Assembly (NCBI GenBank): GCA_035605975.1
Contig: DATNGG010000089.1
Span: 1 to 64,000 of the forward strand
DNA from: CAIKMD01 sp035605975
Lineage (GTDB): Bacteria; Pseudomonadota; Alphaproteobacteria; ATCC43930; CGMCC-115725
Length of the DNA: 64,000 bases
Direction: 5' to 3'
Shown: positions 51,964 through 61,137 of the stretch, piece after piece
How the letters are laid out: each line of letters starts with the position of its first letter
Position numbering within the stretch: position 1 is the first letter of the stretch
Notes under the pieces: model-generated
The model's database searches: none
What the model was told of the DNA's origin: nothing
The model's input: the letters and a program-made list of their open reading frames with translations, nothing else
Position numbers and translations under genes: made by a program

Positions 51964-53178
51964 CTATTTCTTCTGGGCGCCGATGTGGAGGGTGTGCCAG
52001 GGGTCCTTCATCGCCTTGAAGGTCTCGAAGGCGACGTTGCCGAGCTTGCCGTCCGGCAATTTCTCGACTCGGCGGATATAGATGTTCTGCACCAGCTCGC
52101 GGGTCTCCGGGTCGACCTCGACGGGGCCGCGCGGGCTTTTCCACGAATAGCCCTTGGCCGCCGCCATCATCTTGTCGAGATCGCGCTTGCCGCCGGTGGC
52201 GCGCAGCATCCGGAACAGGATCTCCATCCCGTCATAGGCCTGGACGTGGATGAAGCTGGGCAAGCTGCCCGCCATCTTGTCGCCGTAGCGCGCCACCATC
52301 TCCTTGACGAAGGCCTTGTTCTCGGGGTTGTCGAGATAGGGTCCGTAATGGAGCGAGGTGACGGTGCCGATCGCCGCATCGCCCACCGCGGGGAGATCGT
52401 ATTCCGGCGTCTCGCCCGAGCCCATCAGCTGGATGCCCTGCTTGGAAAAGCCGCGCTCGGCAAAGCCTTTGAGCGTGCCGGCCGACATCGGCCCGCCCGG
52501 CATGAAGGCGACGAGGCAGTTCGGCGCGTTGTCGTGCACGCGCTGGAAATAGCTGGAGAAGTCGGTGGTTCCCATCGGCACGCGGATGGTGTCGAGCATC
52601 TTGCCGCCGCCATGGGTGAAGCCATAGCTGAAGGCGTCGATCGCATCCTGGCCGGGCGCGTAATCGGCGACGAACATCTCGCAGGTCTTGTATTTCTGTT
52701 TCACCGCCCACTGCGCCAGCGGATAAAGCGACTGCCATTGCGTGAAGCTCGCGCGCACGAAATTGGGCGATTTGTCGGTTACCACCGAGGTGGCCGAGTT
52801 GAAGATGACGAAGGGAATCTTCGCCTGGTTGATGAGATCGGCCATGGCGAGAACGGTGGTGGTGAATTCGAGCCCGCCCAGCACCGCCACCTCGTCGCGC
52901 ACGATGAGGTCTTGCGCCAATTGCCGTGCCCGCGGGGGATTGTCGCCGCCGACATCGCGATAGAGCACCTCGACCTTGGGATTGCCGTCCTTGCCGTTGT
53001 GCTGATCGAGATAGAGATCGATCGATTGTTGATAGCTCCGTCCCCAATTCGCGTAGGGGCCGGAGGTCGTCACCAGAATGCCGACTTTCACCGGGTCCGC
53101 GGCTTGGGCGGGGATTGCCATGCCCACGCTCAGCGTCAAAGCCGCCGCCCAGACTGTCGAGTGGGACACGCGCATCAT
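51964..53178 (-). CDS. Branched-chain amino acid-type ABC substrate-binding protein (copy 2)
   Basis: Paralogue of the preceding gene, with the same length (404 residues) and many identical segments (GPYANWG, VEVLYRDVGGDNPPRARQLA, DPWHTLHIGAQ). The signal peptide (VWAAALTLSVGMAIPAQA-AD) is distinct from that of copy 1. I take the start at 53178, because GGGAGG lies six bases upstream; a frame extending to 53232 includes basic residues with no homology. Two receptors of the same family beside one LivHMGF set suggest ligand diversification rather than a second importer. Confidence 0.9.
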   Translation of the reverse strand: MMRVSHSTVWAAALTLSVGMAIPAQAADPVKVGILVTTSGPYANWGRSYQQSIDLYLDQHNGKDGNPKVEVLYRDVGGDNPPRARQLAQDLIVRDEVAVLGGLEFTTTVLAMADLINQAKIPFVIFNSATSVVTDKSPNFVRASFTQWQSLYPLAQWAVKQKYKTCEMFVADYAPGQDAIDAFSYGFTHGGGKMLDTIRVPMGTTDFSSYFQRVHDNAPNCLVAFMPGGPMSAGTLKGFAERGFSKQGIQLMGSGETPEYDLPAVGDAAIGTVTSLHYGPYLDNPENKAFVKEMVARYGDKMAGSLPSFIHVQAYDGMEILFRMLRATGGKRDLDKMMAAAKGYSWKSPRGPVEVDPETRELVQNIYIRRVEKLPDGKLGNVAFETFKAMKDPWHTLHIGAQKK

Positions 53179-53213
53179 AATGTTCCTCCCTCGGCTGCGG
53201 CTGCGATTTTTGG

Positions 53214-53242
53214 TTGCCGCGTCAACGACCAACCTATATCAG
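53214..53242 (+). promoter_or_regulatory. Candidate promoter for the LivHMGF operon
   Basis: TTGCCG (53214-53219) and TATCAG (53237-53242) with a 17-base spacer match -35/-10 hexamers moderately and lie 78 bases upstream of the LivH start, in the 141-base divergent gap. Tentative. Confidence 0.35.
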
Positions 53243-53319
53243 GGGGGCTCGCATTGCAATTTCAACGAGCCGCCGCGGCGGCATCGGTGAGGCAAGCGAT
53301 GCGGGGAGGTCGAGCCCGA

Positions 53320-54192
53320 ATGCTGAAACTTGCGGCAACCGTGGTCGCGCTGCTCGTCGACGGCGTCGCGTACGGCATGATCCTCTTCCTCATGTCGGTC
53401 GGCTTGACCATCACCCTCGGCGTGATGCGCATCGCCAATCTCGCCCATTGCGCCTTCGCCATGGTCGGCGGATACATTGCCTTCGCGCTGGTCTCGTCCG
53501 AGCATTTCACCTTGTTCACGGCCTTGCCGATCGCGGCGGCGGCGACCATGGTGCTGGGCGCGGCGCTCGAGCGCTCGGTCTATCGCTGGGTCTACACCAC
53601 CGGCCAGCTCGGCCAGATCCTCATGACCATCGGCCTCGTCTTCGTCGCGGTGGCCGCCGCCAACCTGTTCTTCGGCTCCAATCTCAACGCCATCCCCTTG
53701 CCGGGCTGGATGTCGCAGACCTGGGTCTATGGCGCGATCGCGTTCTCGGCCTATCGCGCCTTCATCATCGCAGCGAGTATCCTCATCGCCGGGGTGCTGT
53801 GGCTCATCCTCGAATTCACCGATTTCGGCGCCCAGCTGCGCGCCGCCGTCGACAATCCGCGCATGGCGCGCTGCGTCGGCATCGACGTGCCATGGGTGTT
53901 CTCGATCACCTTCGCCGTCGGCTGCGGCCTCGCCGCCGCGGCCGGCATCCTCGGCACGCAGATCATGCCGCTCGAGCCGTGGTATGCGCTCGAATATCTC
54001 GTGCCGATTCTGATGGTCGTCGCGGTCGGCGGCCTCGGCAGCCTCAAAGGCTCGTTCTATTCGGCGCTCGTTCTGGGCCTTGTCGATACTTTCGGCCGCT
54101 ATTACGTGCCGGCCGCCGGCGCTTTCGTCATCTATTTCGCCGTGCTCGTTCTGCTGCTGTGGCGCCCGCAGGGCGTCTTCGCGAGGGCTTGA
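53320..54192 (+). CDS. livH: LivH-type ABC permease
   Basis: Inner-membrane permease of a branched-chain amino acid-type importer. The 290-residue chain has about eight helices, ADNPRMARCVGI-like coupling region (AVDNPRMARCVGIDVPWVF) near 180 and the MVVAVGGLGSLKGSFYSALVLG segment near 230. ATG at 53320 has GGGGAGG ten bases upstream. Translation from upstream in-frame ATGs would read through the antisense of the binding-protein gene and is rejected. First gene of LivHMGF, divergent from the two binding proteins. Confidence 0.92.
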   Translation: MLKLAATVVALLVDGVAYGMILFLMSVGLTITLGVMRIANLAHCAFAMVGGYIAFALVSSEHFTLFTALPIAAAATMVLGAALERSVYRWVYTTGQLGQILMTIGLVFVAVAAANLFFGSNLNAIPLPGWMSQTWVYGAIAFSAYRAFIIAASILIAGVLWLILEFTDFGAQLRAAVDNPRMARCVGIDVPWVFSITFAVGCGLAAAAGILGTQIMPLEPWYALEYLVPILMVVAVGGLGSLKGSFYSALVLGLVDTFGRYYVPAAGAFVIYFAVLVLLLWRPQGVFARA

Positions 54193-54195
54193 GCG

Positions 54196-55203
54196 ATGAG
54201 CGCCGCCGACGACAGACTCGATGCCGCGCGCAACGGCTTCACGCGCCACCGCCTCTCCTGGCTCGATGCCCTGCCGTTCCTCTTCGCGGTCGTGGTCTAT
54301 TTCGGCGCCAATCGCTACCTCCCGCTCGGGACGCAGGTGATGATCCAGATCACCTTCGCGCTCTCGCTCGATTTGGCGCTGGGCTATGGCGGCATCGATT
54401 CCCTCGGTCATGTCGTGTTCTTTGGCATGGGCGCCTATGCGGCTGGGCTGTTTGCGATGCATGTCTCGCCCGATCCGGTGCTGGGCCTTGCGATCGCCGC
54501 CTGCGTTGGCGCGCTGACCGGCTTGCTCACCGGCCCCCTGGTGCTGCGCACGCGCGGCCTCACCCTCGTCATGCTGACGCTCGCAGTCGCGACCATGGTT
54601 CAGCAATTGGCCAATGCCAATGCGATGAAGCCGATCACCGGCGGGGCGGATGGGCTCTTCGGTTACCACCTCTCGCCGCTGTTGGGGCTGTTCACCTTCG
54701 ATCTCGCCGGCGAGACCGCCTATTGGTACAGCCTCGCCGTGGTGGCCTTTACCTTTTTCGTCTGCAAGATTGTGGTCAATTCGCCCTTCGGCCTCGCAAT
54801 CCGTGGCATTCGCGACAATCCGGTGCGCATGCGCATGCTCGGCGTCCATGTGACGTCGCGGCTGGTGACGCTCTATTGCATCTCGGGCGCGCTCGCGGCA
54901 ATTGCCGGCGCGCTTTCGGCGCAGGTCACGACCCTGGTCGGGCTCGACAGTCTCGCCTTTCTCCTCTCCGGCAACGCGCTCGTCATGCTGATCCTCGGCG
55001 GCACCGGGAGTCTTTATGGCGCGATCATCGGCGCCACGATCTTCGTCGTCCTCTCCGACCGCGCGGCGGCGATCGATCCCTTCAACTGGCTGTTCGCGAT
55101 CGGCTTCCTGCTCATCTTCGCGGTGCGCTTCGCGCCGCAGGGGATCGTCGGCCTCATCGTCGATTGGTGGCGCCGCTTCGAGGGATGGCGGAGCCGGGCA
55201 TGA
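54196..55203 (+). CDS. livM: LivM-type ABC permease
   Basis: Second permease of the importer, 335 residues, about ten helices. Family features are FALSLDLALGYGGIDSLGHVVFFGMGAYAAG (as GIDSLGHVVFFGMGAYAAG near 75) and IRDNPVRMRMLGV near 210, the coupling loop. It starts 3 bases after LivH stops. The end overlaps the LivG start (ATGA). Confidence 0.92.
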   Translation: MSAADDRLDAARNGFTRHRLSWLDALPFLFAVVVYFGANRYLPLGTQVMIQITFALSLDLALGYGGIDSLGHVVFFGMGAYAAGLFAMHVSPDPVLGLAIAACVGALTGLLTGPLVLRTRGLTLVMLTLAVATMVQQLANANAMKPITGGADGLFGYHLSPLLGLFTFDLAGETAYWYSLAVVAFTFFVCKIVVNSPFGLAIRGIRDNPVRMRMLGVHVTSRLVTLYCISGALAAIAGALSAQVTTLVGLDSLAFLLSGNALVMLILGGTGSLYGAIIGATIFVVLSDRAAAIDPFNWLFAIGFLLIFAVRFAPQGIVGLIVDWWRRFEGWRSRA

Positions 55204-55955
55204 GCGAGCCAGCGCTTTCGATCGCCGGGATCTCCAAGAATTTCGGCGGGCTTCGTGTCGCGCGGAGCATCTCGCTGTCCTTGGAAACCGGCGCGCGCCA
55301 CGCGCTGATCGGCCCCAACGGCGCGGGCAAGACGACGCTCGTCAACATCATGAGCGGGCTGCTCCAGCCTTCGGCCGGCACGATCCATCTCGCCGGCGCC
55401 GACATCACCCATGTCTCGCCCGAGCGCCGCGTCGCGCTGGGTCTGGCGCGCACCTTTCAGATCAGCTCGCTCTTCCCGACCCTTACGGTTGCCGAGAATG
55501 TCGGCCTCGCCTTCGAGGCGCGGTTCGGCCTCGATCGCAAGCTCTGGGGCAGCGTGCGCAAATCCGCATCGGTGGTCGATGGCGCCGCGGCGCTGTTGCA
55601 CAGTCTCGGGCTGCTCGATCTCGCGGGCAAGCGGGTCGCCGATCTGCCTTACGGCCAGCGCCGCCTCGTCGAGATCGCGCTCGTCCTCGCCTTGGAGCCG
55701 AAAATCCTGCTGCTCGACGAGCCGGCGGCGGGGCTCGCGGCGGCGGATCGCGGGGCGCTGCTCGATCTTCTCCTGAAGCTTCCCGCGGCGCTGACGATCC
55801 TCGTCATCGAGCACGATATGAGCCTCGTCTTCCGGCTCGCGCAGCGGATCACGGTCCTGGTCGAAGGCGCGGTGATGACCGAGGGCACGGTCGCCGAAAT
55901 TCGAGCCGATCCGCGCGTGCGCGATGTCTATCTGGGGACCCGCGCCCATGGTTGA
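55200..55955 (+). CDS. livG: LivG-type ABC ATPase
   Basis: ATPase of the importer, 251 residues. Walker A GPNGAGKTT (about 38-46), Q-loop RTFQISSLFPTLT, signature LPYGQRRLVEIALVLA, Walker B ILLLDEPAAGL and switch H in VIEHDMSLVF are present. The ABC signature reads LPYGQ rather than LSGGQ, a known Liv variant. It overlaps LivM and LivF. Confidence 0.93.
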   Translation: MSEPALSIAGISKNFGGLRVARSISLSLETGARHALIGPNGAGKTTLVNIMSGLLQPSAGTIHLAGADITHVSPERRVALGLARTFQISSLFPTLTVAENVGLAFEARFGLDRKLWGSVRKSASVVDGAAALLHSLGLLDLAGKRVADLPYGQRRLVEIALVLALEPKILLLDEPAAGLAAADRGALLDLLLKLPAALTILVIEHDMSLVFRLAQRITVLVEGAVMTEGTVAEIRADPRVRDVYLGTRAHG

Positions 55956-56667
55956 CCTCTTGCGCCTCGACGATGTGACGGCGGGCTATCGCGACACCGT
56001 CGTGCTCGAGCGCATCTCGGTCGGGATCGCGGCGAACGAGGCCTGGGCACTGCTCGGGCGCAACGGCGTCGGCAAGACGACCTTGCTCATGACCGTGATG
56101 GGCCTGACCAATCTCAATTCCGGCGCGGTCGTTTTCGATCAGCGCGACATCGCGGCGCTCGACACGCATCGTCGCGTTCAGGCGGGGATCGGCTATGTGC
56201 CCCAAGAGCGCGAGATTTTCCCCTCGCTGACGGTCGATGAGAATCTTCGCGTCGCGCGCCGCGCCGGCGAGTGGACGCGCGAGCGCGTCTACGATCTCTT
56301 CCCGCGCCTCGCGGAGCGGCGGCGCAATTACGGCAATCAGCTCTCGGGCGGCGAGCAGCAGATGCTCGCGGTCGGGCGCGCCCTCGTCGGCAATCCGCGG
56401 CTGCTGCTGCTCGACGAACCCTTCGAGGGCTTGGCGCCGGTGATTATCGACACGCTTGCCGCCGCGCTGACGCGTCTGCGCAGCGAAAGCAACATCGCGA
56501 CGGTGCTGGTCGAGCAGCAGGTCGAGATCGCGCTCGAAATGACCGAGAAGGTTCTCGTCCTCGACAAAGGGCAGATCGTCTTTCAGGGCGAAAGCTTGAG
56601 CCTCGCCGCCGACCGCGAGCGGCTCGCCTCGCTGGTCGGCCTGCAGGAAGCCGAAGCGCCGCGCTGA
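55948..56667 (+). CDS. livF: LivF-type ABC ATPase
   Basis: Second ATPase of the importer, 239 residues: Walker A GRNGVGKTT (about 38-46), GYVPQEREIFPSLTV, signature LSGGEQQMLAVGRAL, Walker B LLLLDEPFEGLAP and VLVEQQVEIAL at the switch region, where the usual histidine is Q, as in many LivF. ATG at 55948 is preferred over one at 55924, as the conserved body begins at VDLLRLDD. It overlaps LivG by eight bases. A convergent Rieske gene follows 9 bases later. Confidence 0.93.
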   Translation: MVDLLRLDDVTAGYRDTVVLERISVGIAANEAWALLGRNGVGKTTLLMTVMGLTNLNSGAVVFDQRDIAALDTHRRVQAGIGYVPQEREIFPSLTVDENLRVARRAGEWTRERVYDLFPRLAERRRNYGNQLSGGEQQMLAVGRALVGNPRLLLLDEPFEGLAPVIIDTLAAALTRLRSESNIATVLVEQQVEIALEMTEKVLVLDKGQIVFQGESLSLAADRERLASLVGLQEAEAPR

Positions 56668-56676
56668 CGTTTTCGC

Positions 56677-58017
56677 CTAAGCGGCGGGAGAGCCGTCGGG
56701 CCTCACCTTGCGCCCAAAGCCCGAGAGCGCCTCCGAGACGGCGAAATCCTCTTCCATCTTGAAGCCCATTGCGTCTTCGTAGGCGCGCTTCACATGCTCC
56801 GGCTGGCCTTGCTGGAAGACGAAGCGCCTCGCCGACACATTGTCGGAGACATTGACCTGCAACATCTGCTCGCGCGTCAGCCCCTCGATGAACAGCTTGC
56901 GGCCGACGATCGGCAGCGGCACCGCGCTGTTGATCTTGGCGTCGCGAATGACCGCCTTCGGGTCGCCGCCCTTGGCGATGGTCTCGATGTCCTCGAAGAA
57001 GCGGTTGCGGATCATGGTGATGCCGCGGTCGCTGCGCGCGAGATGCTCTTGGCTGCGGTCGGCGATGACGCCTTGCCCGATCCAGGCGGCGAAGTCCTGA
57101 TTCATCACGCCGCCGGTCAGCCATTCGCCGGTCTTCTCGTCGGTCACCGGCCCGATCCAGTAGGGGATCGAGTTCTGAACGTAGGGCTCGCGGTCCTTGG
57201 GCACGCGGTTGAAGAACCAGCCGACGCTCAGCGTCGTCTCGTCATCGACCGGCACGCGCCATTCGAAATGCCCGCCGGTGAAGAGGCAATTGGGCCAGAG
57301 GCAAACCCGGCCGACGCTCCACAGCGGATTGTTCTCGTCGGTGTCCTCGCGGATGCGCTTGTAGACGAAACCGTAATCGAATTCGTCGAAGCCGACCTTC
57401 ACATGCTTGGCGCCGTAAGGGCCGGTCTTGCCTTTGAGGCGCACGCCGCCCCAATTCGCATGCATCCATTCGAAATGCACGGGGTCGATCGAGTTCTCCT
57501 GGCATTGGAACCAGTTGCAGGGGATCGAGGAGAACACGATCTGGACGAAGCCGTTCTTCCAGGTGAAGGGCTCCCAATCGGGGAGGAGCGGCGCGGGTTT
57601 CGGGCCCATATAGGCCCAGAGCAGCCCGGCCTTCGCTTCGACCGGATAGGCCTTGATCGGCGTCTTGTCCTTGTAGCGCGAGCTCGGATCGACCGTGTCG
57701 TCGAAAGGCTGCTCGAGACAGCGCCCCTCCTCGTTGAACAGCCAGCCATGATAGTGGCACCGCAGGCCGCATTCCTCGGCGAAGCCGAAGGCCATGTCGG
57801 CGCGGCGATGCGGGCAGTGACGGTCGACGAGGCCGTAGCGGCCGCCCAGATCCTTGTAGAGGACGAGATTTTCGCCGAGCAGCCGCACGCGCTTGGTGGC
57901 TTTTTCCTCGAGCTCGGCGACCGCGGCGATCGGGTACCAGTAGCGGCGCAGCAAATCACCCATCGGCGTGCCGGCGGCTGTTTGCGTCAGGGTCGTATTG
58001 TTGGCTTCGGTCAGCAT
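56677..58017 (-). CDS. Rieske non-heme iron oxygenase, phthalate 4,5-dioxygenase-like (second)
   Basis: Oxygenase component, 446 residues. Rieske ligands Cys68-X-His70 (RHCPHRRADM) and Cys87-X2-His90 (LRCHYHGWLF). The iron site is ENSIDPVHFEWMH with Asp178, His181, His186. It shares its first 30 residues and gene layout with the Rieske protein at 25182 but differs in the iron-site wording and length. No reductase is adjacent. Divergent from the luciferase-like gene at 58156 with a palindrome in between. Confidence 0.92.
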   Translation of the reverse strand: MLTEANNTTLTQTAAGTPMGDLLRRYWYPIAAVAELEEKATKRVRLLGENLVLYKDLGGRYGLVDRHCPHRRADMAFGFAEECGLRCHYHGWLFNEEGRCLEQPFDDTVDPSSRYKDKTPIKAYPVEAKAGLLWAYMGPKPAPLLPDWEPFTWKNGFVQIVFSSIPCNWFQCQENSIDPVHFEWMHANWGGVRLKGKTGPYGAKHVKVGFDEFDYGFVYKRIREDTDENNPLWSVGRVCLWPNCLFTGGHFEWRVPVDDETTLSVGWFFNRVPKDREPYVQNSIPYWIGPVTDEKTGEWLTGGVMNQDFAAWIGQGVIADRSQEHLARSDRGITMIRNRFFEDIETIAKGGDPKAVIRDAKINSAVPLPIVGRKLFIEGLTREQMLQVNVSDNVSARRFVFQQGQPEHVKRAYEDAMGFKMEEDFAVSEALSGFGRKVRPDGSPAA

Positions 58018-58064
58018 GCATTACCTCGTCGCAGGCTAATCAACGCGATTCGAATAGGGCCATA

Positions 58065-58082
58065 GCTATTGCCGATAATAGC
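58065..58082. promoter_or_regulatory. Palindrome in the divergent Rieske/LLM promoter region
   Basis: GCTATT-GCCGAT-AATAGC, a perfect 6-6-6 inverted repeat, lies 48 bases upstream of the Rieske start and 74 bases upstream of the LLM start. It looks like a regulator site, but no regulator gene is adjacent. Confidence 0.45.
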
Positions 58083-58155
58083 GGCTTTGAACTGGCGTCC
58101 CAAACCTGGGCCCCCTAGTCTAGCATTCCTCCTCCGCGAAAAGGGAATAGCGCAC

Positions 58156-59190
58156 ATGAAATTCGGCCTCTTCGACCACGTCGATCAGAACGACCGGCCG
58201 CTCATGAAGCAATTCGACGAGCGCCTCGAATTCGTCGCGGCGGCCGACGCGGCGGGATTCTATTCGGTGCAGGTCGCCGAGCACCACGGCACGCCGCTCA
58301 ACATGGTGCCCAACCCCGGCATCTACCTCGCCGCCGTGGCGCGCGCGACGACGCGGATCAGGCTCGGCGCTCTGGTCTTCCTGCTGCCACTCTACTCGCC
58401 GCTCCGCCTCATCGAAGAGATCGCGATGCTCGACCATCTGAGCCATGGCCGGCTCGAGGTCGGCGTCGGGCGCGGCGTCTCGCCCTTCGAGCTTAATTTT
58501 CACAAGGTCAATCACGAGCAGTCGCGCGACATCTTCCTCGACGCCTATGAATGCCTCATCAAGGGCCTCACCTCAGAGGAGCTCAACCATTCGGGGCCCT
58601 TCTTCAATTATGCCAAAGTGCCGATGGCACTGAAGCCGTTGCAAAAGCCTTATCCGCCGGTGTGGTACGCCTCCTCCGCCGAGTTCGGCTCGCGCTGGGC
58701 CGGCGAGCGCGGTCTTCATTTCGGAACCCTCGGCTCGGTCGAGACGGCGAAGAAGAACATCGACGCCTTCAAGGATGCCTATGCCAAGCGCGGCAAGCCC
58801 GCCCATCCGAAGCCCGAATTTCCGGGTGGCGTCGTCATCGGCGTCAACCGGCAATTGGTGGTGGCCGACACCGAGGCCGATGCGCGCAAGATCGCCGAGC
58901 CCGCGCATGAGCAGCATCACGAGAAGATCATGTGGCTCTTGAAGCGCAACGTCACCAGCGTCAACTACACCCAGCACATCGTTGGCGGCTTCGATGCCGC
59001 GGTGAAAGCCGGCGCGGTGATCGCCGGCACGCCCGATACGGTGCGCGCCGAGATCGAGCGTCAGGTGAAGGCGCTCGGCGTCAACCACATGAATTTCGCC
59101 ATGTTCTTCGGCAATATGACGCTCGAGAACGCCTTGCGCTCGCAGCGGCTTTTCGCCACAGAGGTGATGCCGAAGCTGGCGCCGCTCTGA
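58156..59190 (+). CDS. LLM-class flavin-dependent oxidoreductase (first of the right-end set)
   Basis: Luciferase-like monooxygenase-fold protein of 344 residues. Typical segments are KFGLFDHVDQND, SVQVAEHHGTP (near 42), LGALVFLLPLYSPLRLIEEIAMLDHLSHGRLEVGVGRG (given as LIEEIAMLDHLS and RLEVGVGRG), and the PPVWYASSAEFG strand. It requires FMNH2 from a reductase; an old-yellow-enzyme family gene follows. Start at 58156 (the frame extends upstream without homology). Substrate unknown. Confidence 0.88.
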   Translation: MKFGLFDHVDQNDRPLMKQFDERLEFVAAADAAGFYSVQVAEHHGTPLNMVPNPGIYLAAVARATTRIRLGALVFLLPLYSPLRLIEEIAMLDHLSHGRLEVGVGRGVSPFELNFHKVNHEQSRDIFLDAYECLIKGLTSEELNHSGPFFNYAKVPMALKPLQKPYPPVWYASSAEFGSRWAGERGLHFGTLGSVETAKKNIDAFKDAYAKRGKPAHPKPEFPGGVVIGVNRQLVVADTEADARKIAEPAHEQHHEKIMWLLKRNVTSVNYTQHIVGGFDAAVKAGAVIAGTPDTVRAEIERQVKALGVNHMNFAMFFGNMTLENALRSQRLFATEVMPKLAPL

Positions 59191-59239
59191 GCCGGCGGCG
59201 CCGCCGCGGCAAAGCGCGGCAGAGCAACGGGACGGATCG

Positions 59240-60943
59240 TTGAACATTCTTCTGACGCCCGCACGCATCGGTCCGGTGGAGGTGAAGAACCGGATCGTGA
59301 TGCCGCCGATGACGACGCGCGCGGCGGACGAGGAGGGCTTCGTCACCGACGAGACGCTCGCCTATTACATGGCGCGGGTGGAGGGCGGCACCGGTCTCAT
59401 CACCGTCGAGATGGCCTCGCCCGAGAAAGCCGGCCGGCACCGCCGCCGCGAGCTCGGCATCTATGACGACCGCTTTCTGCCAGGGCTGCAGCGGCTGGTG
59501 CGCGCGATCCACGAGGGCGGCGCCAAGGCCTCGATCCAACTCGGCCATGGCGGCGGTCATACACGGCGCGACATTTGCGGCGAGACGCCGGTTGCGCCCT
59601 CGGCCATCCCGCATCCGGTCTACGAGACAACTTTCGAGACCATCATCCCCGAGGCGATGACGAAGCCGCGCATCGCCGCCTGCGTCGCGGCCTTCGCCGC
59701 CGCCGCCGCGCGGGCGCAGCGCGCCGGATTCGATTGCGTCGAGATTCACGCGGCGCATGGCTATCTGATCTCGCAATTCCTGACGCCTTTCGAGAATCGC
59801 CGCAGCGATGACTATGGCGGCACGCTCGAGAACCGTGCGCGCTTCGGGCTCGAGGTTTTGCGTGCCGTCAAAGCGGCGGCGCCCGGCCTCGGCGTGATCT
59901 TCCGCCTGTCGGTCGAGGATTATTTCCCCGAGGGGATGCCCTGGGCGGAGGGCCGGCAGGTCGCGATCTGGGCGGCCGAGGCAGGGGCGGATGCGCTCCA
60001 CATCGCCGCCGGCCATTATCGTTCGCTGCCTTCGGCGGCGCGGCAGATCCCACCCATGGCGATGCCCGATGCGACCTTCCTGCCCTTTGCCGCGGGCGTG
60101 AAAGAGGCGGTGAAAGTCCCGGTGATCGCCGTCGGGCGGCTGGGCGATCCGGCAATGGCGGCAGCGGCGGTCGAAAGCGGCAAGGCGGATTTCGTTGCGC
60201 TGGGGCGCAGTCTTGTCGCCGAGCCGCAATGGGTCGAGAAGCTGCGCCGCGGCGAGCCGGCGCGACGCTGCCTTGCCTGCAACACCTGCGTCGATGAGAT
60301 GCGCGGCGGCGCCCGGCTCGGCTGCGTCGTCAATGCCGCCGCAGGGCGAGAGTTGTTCTTCGCTAGCCGCAAGCCGCCGAGCGGCGAGAGGATCGCGGTG
60401 ATCGGTGCGGGACCGGCCGGCCTCACCTATGCCTCGCTGGTGGCGGACGGCAATGAAGTGACGGTGTTCGAGCGCGCGAACGAGCCGGGCGGCGCCTTCC
60501 GCTATGCCGGCAAGGCGCCGCTCTTCCAAGAGCACGAAGCGAACCCGCAATCCTTCGCGCGCTATGTCGATCAGCTCGTGCGCGCCTCTGCCGCGAAGGG
60601 CGTCGCGTTCCGCTATGGCACCGATCCCAGCCGCACGCCCGATCTGCTGGCGCCGTTCGACCGCATCGTCGTTGCCACCGGTGCACGCTACCGCTTCGGC
60701 CTCGGGCCTTTCGCGACGCTCGCACTCGATCTCGGGATCGCGCGTTGGCCAGGCTTGCGGCAGGTCTTCGCGCGCCCCGGCTTCCGCGACTGGTTCTATT
60801 ATCGCGCGCGGCGCGGCACGGCGGACGCGATCAAGCGCCTCGCAAGGCCCGGGCAGAACGTGGTCGCGATCGGCGACGCGGTTTCAGCGGGGAAGAGCAA
60901 GGCGGCGATCGCCTCCGCTTTCGAAGCGGCGCTGCTTCCTTGA
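59240..60943 (+). CDS. NADH:flavin oxidoreductase/old yellow enzyme family with Fe-S and FAD domain (FadH/TMADH-like)
   Basis: FMN barrel plus [4Fe-4S] plus FAD domain, 567 residues. FMN barrel: VMPPMTTRAADEEGF (20-34), HAAHGYLISQFLTP near 170. Cluster cysteines are 344, 347, 350 and 362 (CLACNTC...GC). FAD motif VIGAGPAGLTYA near 390. The usual second Rossmann insertion for NAD(P)H within the FAD part is shortened: only about 180 residues follow the FAD motif, against some 280 in FadH. It may take electrons directly or be impaired in pyridine nucleotide use. The start is a TTG at 59240. It could reduce enoates of the pathway. Confidence 0.85.
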   Translation: MNILLTPARIGPVEVKNRIVMPPMTTRAADEEGFVTDETLAYYMARVEGGTGLITVEMASPEKAGRHRRRELGIYDDRFLPGLQRLVRAIHEGGAKASIQLGHGGGHTRRDICGETPVAPSAIPHPVYETTFETIIPEAMTKPRIAACVAAFAAAAARAQRAGFDCVEIHAAHGYLISQFLTPFENRRSDDYGGTLENRARFGLEVLRAVKAAAPGLGVIFRLSVEDYFPEGMPWAEGRQVAIWAAEAGADALHIAAGHYRSLPSAARQIPPMAMPDATFLPFAAGVKEAVKVPVIAVGRLGDPAMAAAAVESGKADFVALGRSLVAEPQWVEKLRRGEPARRCLACNTCVDEMRGGARLGCVVNAAAGRELFFASRKPPSGERIAVIGAGPAGLTYASLVADGNEVTVFERANEPGGAFRYAGKAPLFQEHEANPQSFARYVDQLVRASAAKGVAFRYGTDPSRTPDLLAPFDRIVVATGARYRFGLGPFATLALDLGIARWPGLRQVFARPGFRDWFYYRARRGTADAIKRLARPGQNVVAIGDAVSAGKSKAAIASAFEAALLP

Positions 60944-60981
60944 GAGCAACGTATCTCACCTGACGCTGCATGAGCAGCCTG

Positions 60982-61094
60982 CGCCCTTCGACTGCTCCCC
61001 TTCGCTTCGCTCAGGGTCGCGCTCAGGGTGAGGAAAAATGGTAGATGGCATTAAAACAAGCACCTCATCCCGAGCGAAGTCGAGGGACGCACGG
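60982..61094. repeat. Imperfect palindromic intergenic repeat (type 3)
   Basis: In the 194-base gap between convergent genes, GCGCCCTTCGACTGCTCC..CTCAGGGTGAGG and the inverted CCTCATCCCGAGCGAAGTCGAGGGACGCAC are related arms separated by an AT-richer centre. This CCTTCGAC/GTCGAGGG element family is common in alphaproteobacteria. Confidence 0.65.
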
Positions 61095-61137
61095 CCACCT
61101 TCCAGCGACCGTATGGGCTTGGTCTGCTAAGAGCAGC

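Noticed and set aside
51985..53319. Apparent N-terminal extension of LivH through the antisense of the second binding-protein gene
   Set aside because: The extra residues show no membrane segments or homology and a good ribosome site stands before ATG 53320.
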